From contig JAJRTS010000074.1 of NCBI GenBank assembly GCA_024278175.1, forward strand, positions 1-45,548: DNA of 45,548 nucleotides, in the 5' to 3' direction. Position 1 is the stretch's first letter, and every line of letters starts with the position of its first letter. Below the pieces are notes generated by a model. That model did not search any database. It worked only from the letters and a program-made list of their open reading frames with translations, and was not told the origin of the DNA. This stretch comes from Gemmatimonadales bacterium. Its GTDB lineage: Bacteria > Gemmatimonadota > Glassbacteria > GWA2-58-10. The translations under genes were made by a program, and so were the position numbers. Below are positions 40,386-45,548 of the stretch, in pieces.

Positions 40386-42968
40386 TTGCCCGCAATTGCA
40401 CAGGAGCAGCCAGCCACGTCTTCTTTAGCCGCCATGATCTCCGCCCGCGCCGCCCGCGTGCCGGACGCGCCCGCCGTTATCGAGTACGGCCCAGAGGGCC
40501 GTCAGGCCCTCTGGACCCACGGCGCGCTTAACGTCGCCGCCTGCGCTTTCGCCCGGCGCCTGTTAGACGAGCTGCAGCTCACCCCCGGCAACCGGATCGT
40601 GATCAGCGGCCCCAACAGCGGCCGTTGGATGGCAGCTTGCCTGGGAGCGCACCTGGCCGGCATGACAGTGGTTCCGCTGGATACCGAGTATTCCGCCCAT
40701 GAGCGCAATAACATCGTCTCGTTCGTGGAGCCCTCCGCGGTTGTCTGCTCCGCCGCCCTCAAAGACAAGTTCGGTTCCTCGCTGCCCCTGATCGAGCTGG
40801 AGAGCATCCTTGAGCATGGCGACTGCCCGGCGTTCGAGCCGCGGCCGCTGGGCCAGGGCCAGCCGTTTTCGATAGTGTTCACTTCCGGCTCCACCGATAT
40901 GCCCAAGGGCGTGATGTTGACCGAGGAAAATCTCCTGCACAACGTCAACATGCTGCGCACGTTCGGTAAGCTGATCTCCTCGGCGGACAGACTGCTCAAC
41001 CTGTTGCCGCTCCACCACGTCTACGCCTTCACAACCACCATGCTCCTGCCGCTGACAGTGGGTTGCTGCGTGGTGCTCCCGGCCTCGCTCAAACCGGCCG
41101 ACGTCGGAGCCGCCGCGCGGGGAGAGCAGATCACGCTGATGGCCGTCGTGCCACAGGTTATCACCTCGCTGCACAACCGGGTGATGCAGGAGGTAAAGGC
41201 GAGAAGCTTCCCGGCCAGGGCCGTTTTCCGGCTGATGCTGGCGCTGGGTTCGCTGGGGATTTCACGGGGCTGGCGGCCCGGCAGGCTGCTGTTCGGCCGG
41301 ATTCACGGAAAGTTCGGCAAACTGCGCTGTTTCGCCTGCGGCGGGGCCAGGCTGGACACAGCGGTCCATCGCACCGTGGCCGCGCTGGGTTTCAGGGTGG
41401 TGGAGGCCTATGGCCTGAGCGAAACCGCGCCGATTGTCACGATCAACAACCCGGCCCGGCCCGTGTTCGGCTCGGTGGGCAAGGCCGCGCCGGGAGTGGA
41501 ACTGAAGCTGGCGGACTCCGGGGGCGGGATCGAGAACCGCGAGGTGCTGGTGCGCGGAGCCAACGTGATGGCCGGATACTGGAAGCTGCCCCGGGAAACC
41601 GCCCGCTGTTTCGACGACGGCTGGTTTCGCACCGGCGACCTGGGCCGGTTAGATGGCGAGGGCAACCTGTTTCTCACGGGCCGCAGCAAGGAAGTGCTCG
41701 TGATGCCATCCGGCAAGAACGTTTACCCCGGCGAGCTGGAAAAACTTTACGAACAAAGCGACCTGGTGGAAGAAGTCTGTCTCTGCCTGAGCGAGCAGGG
41801 CGGTCGTGAGCACCTGACGGCGGCGGTTGTCCCCTGCCGTGAGTCAATCCGGCGGCGCAAAATCTCCGCCATCAGCGAGGAGATCAGGTTCGAGTTGGAA
41901 AATATTGGCGCGCGCCTGCCCTCCTATCAGCGCGTGACCCGGATCGTGCTCACCACTGAAGCTCTGCCCCGCACGCGGCTGGGCAAACTGCAACGCTTCA
42001 AGGTACGCCAGCGCCTGGAAGAGGAGCTTGCAGCAGGAGCCGCCGCCCCAACCGGTCCCGGCAGCGACCCCGATGATCCGCTGCTCGATTTCGCCCGCAG
42101 GCAGCTTAAGCTGGAAAAAGTCCCCACCGGCCGGGAGAACCTGGAGACCGGCCTGGGCCTCGACTCGCTGAACAAGCTCGATTTTATCTCCGCCGCGGAA
42201 GGGGTTTTCGATTTTACGCTTACCGACGAGGATGCCGCCTCGCTGGTTGTGCTCGATGATTTTCGCCAGTTTATCCAGCGTGATGAACCCGGCGGGGATA
42301 TCGCGGCGGACACGAGAAAAATACCGCTGGAGGAACTGGTTGATCTGGGCGGCGGCCGATTCTGGAACGCCGTACGCTGGTGGGTGCATTTTAAATTACG
42401 GATCGTGCTGGCCACCTGCTTTCGCGCCAGGGCCACCGGTCTGGAAAACCTGCCCGCAAACGGCGCGTTTCTGCTGGCCCCCAACCACGCGTCCTATATC
42501 GACGCTCTGGTGATACACGGCATGCTCCCCGGCCCCTTAAGCCGCCGCCTGTTTTCCGTGGCCACGGCCGAGATTTTCGACCGCTGGCCGTTCCATCAGA
42601 TAAGTTTCCGCGCCCGGATAATCAAGACCGGCACGCTGGAGACCTCGGCCCGCTCGCTCCGTCACGCCCTGCGGCTGCTGCGCGAGGGGCGCCCGGTGTG
42701 CGTGTTCCCGGAGGGCAGGCGCTCGCTCGACGGGCGGGTGGATACGCCGCGGGCCGGCCTGGGAGTGCTGGCCGGGCAGGCCGGTGTGCCGGTAGTGCCG
42801 GTCTATATCGAGGGGACAAACGCCCTGCTGAGCCGCTCCAATCCCGGAATTCACCGCAGCCGGATCACCGTGCATTTCCTGCCGCCGCTGGAACAGTCAG
42901 GTGATGGGGACAAGCTGCTGGAGCGCTGGCTGGCCGCCATGCGGGAGATGGAGAACGGGCATGAGTGA
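40386..42968 (+). CDS. AMP-ligase / acyl-carrier / PlsC acyltransferase fusion (Aas-like)
   Basis: 860 residues. AMP-binding ligase ~10-545: TSGSTDMPKG 166-175, YGLSETAP 342-349, TGD 416-418, catalytic Lys534 in TRLGKLQRFK. Acyl-carrier-like domain ~560-630 with the phosphopantetheine Ser594 in LGLDSLNKLD. PlsC acyltransferase ~665-850: NHASYID (His701, Asp706) and FPEGRRS 774-780. It probably activates a fatty acid, holds it on its own carrier and transfers it to a lysophospholipid or other glycerol acceptor. E. coli Aas has the reverse order and no carrier domain. Start is uncertain: TTG 40386 or ATG 40434; neither has a good RBS. Confidence 0.85.
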   Translation: MPAIAQEQPATSSLAAMISARAARVPDAPAVIEYGPEGRQALWTHGALNVAACAFARRLLDELQLTPGNRIVISGPNSGRWMAACLGAHLAGMTVVPLDTEYSAHERNNIVSFVEPSAVVCSAALKDKFGSSLPLIELESILEHGDCPAFEPRPLGQGQPFSIVFTSGSTDMPKGVMLTEENLLHNVNMLRTFGKLISSADRLLNLLPLHHVYAFTTTMLLPLTVGCCVVLPASLKPADVGAAARGEQITLMAVVPQVITSLHNRVMQEVKARSFPARAVFRLMLALGSLGISRGWRPGRLLFGRIHGKFGKLRCFACGGARLDTAVHRTVAALGFRVVEAYGLSETAPIVTINNPARPVFGSVGKAAPGVELKLADSGGGIENREVLVRGANVMAGYWKLPRETARCFDDGWFRTGDLGRLDGEGNLFLTGRSKEVLVMPSGKNVYPGELEKLYEQSDLVEEVCLCLSEQGGREHLTAAVVPCRESIRRRKISAISEEIRFELENIGARLPSYQRVTRIVLTTEALPRTRLGKLQRFKVRQRLEEELAAGAAAPTGPGSDPDDPLLDFARRQLKLEKVPTGRENLETGLGLDSLNKLDFISAAEGVFDFTLTDEDAASLVVLDDFRQFIQRDEPGGDIAADTRKIPLEELVDLGGGRFWNAVRWWVHFKLRIVLATCFRARATGLENLPANGAFLLAPNHASYIDALVIHGMLPGPLSRRLFSVATAEIFDRWPFHQISFRARIIKTGTLETSARSLRHALRLLREGRPVCVFPEGRRSLDGRVDTPRAGLGVLAGQAGVPVVPVYIEGTNALLSRSNPGIHRSRITVHFLPPLEQSGDGDKLLERWLAAMREMENGHE

Positions 42969-44280
42969 TCCCGGCAAGCGCCGCGCCATGATCAGTTGGA
43001 CATTCTACGACTGGGCGAATTCGGCGTTCGCCACCACGGTGATGGCCGGGTTCTTCCCGATATTCTTCAAGCAGTACTGGAGCGCGGGAGTCGATGTTAC
43101 GCTCAGCACCGCCCGGCTGGGCCTGGCCAACTCGCTCAGCGGAATCGTGGTGGCGGCTGCTGCGCCGTTGCTGGGCGCAATAGCGGATAAGGGCGGCAAC
43201 AGAAAAAAATTTCTGGTCTTTTTCGCGGCGATGGGAATCGTGATGACCGGCGCCCTGTACATGGTGGCCCAGGGCGACTGGGGCATGGCCGTGGCGCTGT
43301 ACGTTATCGCAGTGGCGGGGTTCTCCGGCGGCAATATTTTCTACGACTCCCTGTTACCGTCGGTAGCCAGCCTTGAGAAGCGCGACTGGGTATCCTCGCT
43401 GGGTTACGGCATGGGCTACCTTGGCGGTGGGCTGCTGTTCGCACTCAATGTCTGGATGACTCTCCGGCCCGCAGCGTTCGGGTTCGCAAGCACCCAGGCC
43501 GCGGTAAAATTCTCGTTCGTCTGCGTGGGGGTCTGGTGGGCCGTGTTCACCGTTCCGCTGCTGCTGTTCGTGCCGGAACCGCGCTACGGCGAACCGGCGC
43601 GTTCAGGACTTGTCCGGGCGGGCTTCCGCCAGCTTATCGACACGCTCCACGAGATCCGTCACCAGCGCACTGTCTTGCTCTTCCTGCTGGCCTACTGGCT
43701 CTATATCGACGGGGTCGATACGGTGGTGCGCATGGCGGTGGACTACGGGATGAGTCTCGGGTTCGACTCCAACAGCCTGATCGTGGCCCTGCTGCTGGTG
43801 CAGTTTATCGGCTTTCCGGCGGCGCTGGCTTTCGGCGCGCTGGGAGAGCGGCTGGGCACCCGCCGGATGATTCTGGTGGCAATAGCGGTTTACCTGGTTA
43901 TCAGTGTCTGGGCCGCGCTGATGAACACCGTGCGCGAGTTTTACATGCTGGCGGCCGCTATCGGACTGGTGCAGGGCGGAGTGCAGGCGCTCAGCCGCAG
44001 TTTTTTCAGCCGGATAATCCCGCCGGACAAGTCGGCGGAGTATTTTGGGTTCTACAACATGCTGGGCAAGTTCGCCACCGTTATCGGCCCGCTGCTGATC
44101 GGCGCAGTGGCGCTGGCCTCGCGCGCCGGCGGGATGAGCGCCACGGCGAGCAGCCGGATGGGAATCGCCTCTGTGTCCGTGCTTTTTCTTGCCGGTGGAA
44201 TCCTGCTCTGGTTTGTCGATGAGGACGCGGGCCGCCGCGAGGCCGAGCGCCTGAGCGGCAGTGGCGCAGCTTCTGATTGA
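42961..44280 (+). CDS. UMF1/Atg22-type major facilitator permease
   Basis: 439 residues from ATG 42961, which overlaps the upstream stop by 8 bp and has a purine-rich GGAG region; an earlier in-frame start within the acyltransferase gene is unlikely. The N-terminal WTFYDWANSAFATTVMAGFFPIFFKQYW is the UMF1/Atg22 signature. About 12 membrane helices follow, with GAIADKGGNRKKFL after helix 2. The yeast homologue exports amino acids from the vacuole; bacterial substrates are unknown. Overlap with the lipid-acylating fusion suggests a common transcript, perhaps as a lysophospholipid or metabolite transporter, which is speculation. Confidence 0.88.
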   Translation: MSDPGKRRAMISWTFYDWANSAFATTVMAGFFPIFFKQYWSAGVDVTLSTARLGLANSLSGIVVAAAAPLLGAIADKGGNRKKFLVFFAAMGIVMTGALYMVAQGDWGMAVALYVIAVAGFSGGNIFYDSLLPSVASLEKRDWVSSLGYGMGYLGGGLLFALNVWMTLRPAAFGFASTQAAVKFSFVCVGVWWAVFTVPLLLFVPEPRYGEPARSGLVRAGFRQLIDTLHEIRHQRTVLLFLLAYWLYIDGVDTVVRMAVDYGMSLGFDSNSLIVALLLVQFIGFPAALAFGALGERLGTRRMILVAIAVYLVISVWAALMNTVREFYMLAAAIGLVQGGVQALSRSFFSRIIPPDKSAEYFGFYNMLGKFATVIGPLLIGAVALASRAGGMSATASSRMGIASVSVLFLAGGILLWFVDEDAGRREAERLSGSGAASD

Positions 44281-44299
44281 TAGTTCCTGCAAAAAACAC

Positions 44300-44328
44300 T
44301 TGATAAAAAAAGGCTTTTGTTCTAGGCT
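44300..44328 (+). promoter_or_regulatory. Possible promoter of the secreted amidohydrolase gene
   Basis: TTGATA (44300-44305), 17-bp spacer, TAGGCT (44323-44328), about 50 bp upstream of the start codon. The region is AT-rich. Moderate match only. Confidence 0.4.
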
Positions 44329-44376
44329 TGTGACCACTATTTATGAATTAACTTTCACTCTCCCCCCGGAGGAACC

Positions 44377-45330
44377 ATGAAATTTTTTTACCTTTGCACT
44401 CTCGCTCTTCTGCTTAGCCTCTCGGTAACCCGGCTGGCGGCCCAGGATTTCATTATCGACGCCCATACCCACGCCGGCCACGACCAGCAGTGGGTGGAAG
44501 ATATGGTGAAAACCTATCGTGAGCACAACGCGATGGCCTGCGTGCTGACCAGGATGGCCGATTTCGAGCTGGTCCGCGACGCCGCCGCAAAGTACCCGGA
44601 CGTGTTTATTCCCTATGGCCACGTGCGCCCCGATGACCCCAACGCCATCCGCGAGATCGAGAAATTTTACCAGGCCGGGTTCGTGGGGATCAAATTCCAC
44701 AGCCCGGAAAAGAACTGGGACGATCCGAAGTACCATCAGATGTACCGCATGTGCGAGTACCTGGGCCTGGTGATGCTGTTCCACACCGGCATCTCCAGCC
44801 GCTCGATCAACAGCACGCCGAACCTGGGCAGCTCCATGAGGATGCGCCCGGGGTACCTGGACCTGATCGCCAGGATGTTCCCCAGGGCGATTGTCCAGGG
44901 CGCGCATTTCGGCAACCCGTGGTACGACGAGGCCGCCGAGATCTGCCGCTGGAGCCCCAACGTCTTTTTCGATATCACCGGCTCCTCGCTGCACAAGCTG
45001 ATCAAGCTTGGCGACCTGGGACGTTTCAGCAAAATCCTGTGGTGGAAATCAGACGAGGGCGAGGCCACGGCCCACACGCTCAAAGGCGGCCCTGACGCGT
45101 TCGAGCATATCGTGTTCGGCACCGATGAGGACCCCAGCGGGATGACCGGCAATATCGATCGCTTCCGGAAATTCCTGGACGCCAACGATGTCTCGGAGGC
45201 GAACCGGCGCAACATGTGGGGCCTCACCATGGCCCGCATCCTGGGGATCGACCCGGCCACCAAAAAGTTTACCTGGCAGCGCCCGGCCCCCCCCGGCAGC
45301 CGTCCAATGTTCGACCCGGACAATTTCTGA
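44377..45330 (+). CDS. Secreted amidohydrolase, family 2 (Amidohydro_2)
   Basis: 317 residues with a signal peptide (1-22, ending RLAA). The TIM-barrel metal motif DAHTH (His30, His32) follows at once; later barrel residues are His in VMLFHTG, His in VQGAHFGNP and Asp in VFGTDED. GFVGIKFHSPEKNW is typical of the ACMSD/resorcylate-decarboxylase/amidohydrolase-2 group. These enzymes hydrolyse or decarboxylate small acids using Zn; the substrate is unknown. Its periplasmic location is unusual for well-studied members but common in uncultivated phyla. Strong RBS GGAGG. Confidence 0.85.
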   Translation: MKFFYLCTLALLLSLSVTRLAAQDFIIDAHTHAGHDQQWVEDMVKTYREHNAMACVLTRMADFELVRDAAAKYPDVFIPYGHVRPDDPNAIREIEKFYQAGFVGIKFHSPEKNWDDPKYHQMYRMCEYLGLVMLFHTGISSRSINSTPNLGSSMRMRPGYLDLIARMFPRAIVQGAHFGNPWYDEAAEICRWSPNVFFDITGSSLHKLIKLGDLGRFSKILWWKSDEGEATAHTLKGGPDAFEHIVFGTDEDPSGMTGNIDRFRKFLDANDVSEANRRNMWGLTMARILGIDPATKKFTWQRPAPPGSRPMFDPDNF

Positions 45331-45414
45331 GCCGGTTCAGCCACGGAACGGTTTATCCGCGGAAAAAGAAAGCGCCGGCGTAATCCGCCACCGGTTGAAT
45401 AATAATCCAGAGAC

Positions 45415-45488
45415 CTTTGATTTAATCAAAGAATTGTGAGGGGGAGAGACAAAACCTTTTTAAAAAGGTTCTTTTCTCTCCCCCTCAC
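45415..45488. terminator. Palindrome plus large hairpin at the right edge, probable terminator
   Basis: An 8-bp palindrome with one central base (45415-45431) precedes a long stem: GTGAGGGGGAGAGA (45436-45449) with TCTCTCCCCCTCAC (45475-45488). Inside it is a second AACCTTTTT/AAAAAGGTT stem (45453-45470). No long T-tract follows the outer stem, but the inner T5 and later T-rich stretch may serve. The sequence from ~45340 to the end is AT-rich with no visible gene. Confidence 0.55.
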
Positions 45489-45548
45489 ACTCCTCCTCTC
45501 TTTTTCTAAAACTTTTTATCAAGTGACATATCTTTAATCAGATCATGT

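Noticed and set aside
44297-45525. 13-bp inverted repeat (CACTTGATAAAAA at 44297-44309 and its complement at 45513-45525) flanking the amidohydrolase
   Set aside because: It is short and dominated by an A-run, with no transposase or target duplication, so it is not taken as a mobile-element boundary.
1-45548. CRISPR arrays, rRNA genes, tRNA genes, insertion sequences
   Set aside because: No regularly spaced repeats, rRNA segments, convincing cloverleaf or transposase was seen on either strand.

Overview
The window looks like chromosomal DNA of a GC-rich, motile, Gram-negative-type (diderm) bacterium. Diderm character follows from flagellar L-ring and P-ring genes (flgH, flgI, flgA), signal-peptide and Tat-type secreted enzymes, and a YkuD L,D-transpeptidase. 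Secreted GH28 and amidohydrolase-2 enzymes, a Tat-exported Gfo/Idh/MocA oxidoreductase and frequent TTG starts would fit an uncultivated FCB-type lineage (Gemmatimonadota, Glassbacteria or Latescibacterota-like), but this taxonomic guess is inference only.

Layout. 1-490: an AT-rich, probably foreign partial gene abutting the frameshifted 5' stump of a secreted-protein gene. 680-8734, minus strand: a GH28-like secreted enzyme; a three-gene operon (CBS-pair protein, 2-phosphoglycerate kinase with two ATP-cones, GpmI-like phosphoglycerate mutase) with a strong promoter and about 145 nt of leader RNA; a Tat-signal oxidoreductase; aspartate kinase. 8877-19376, minus strand: an L,D-transpeptidase followed by two giant, translationally coupled paralogues built like animal soluble adenylyl cyclase (cyclase-like C1 and C2, AAA/NTPase, TPR). 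19390-23604, minus strand: housekeeping genes rluB-type, scpB, scpA, trpS and an M50 protease. 23908-26749, plus strand: a Na+/solute symporter and uppP, with a 21-bp inverted-repeat element between them.

26800-27008 holds a promoter and a rod-like RNA that is a good 6S RNA candidate. 27168-38826, plus strand, is a flagellar block that begins at a sigma-54-type promoter: flgF, flgG, flgA, flgH, flgI, flgJ (fused to a lytic transglycosylase), flgN, flgK, csrA, a giant flgL, fliW. These genes encode the distal rod, rings, rod cap/muramidase, hook-filament junction and the CsrA-FliW post-transcriptional switch; the csrA leader carries several GGA motifs typical of CsrA binding sites. 39167-45330, plus strand: a DegT-type aminotransferase, an AMP-ligase/acyl-carrier/PlsC fusion, a UMF1-type MFS permease and a secreted amidohydrolase. 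The right edge holds a strong hairpin.

The most unusual items are the sAC-like gene pair, whose C1 domains seem to lack the second metal-binding hairpin; the CBS / double ATP-cone 2PGK / GpmI-variant operon; and the 1056-residue FlgL with five Flagellin-IN-like modules, placed between csrA and fliW.
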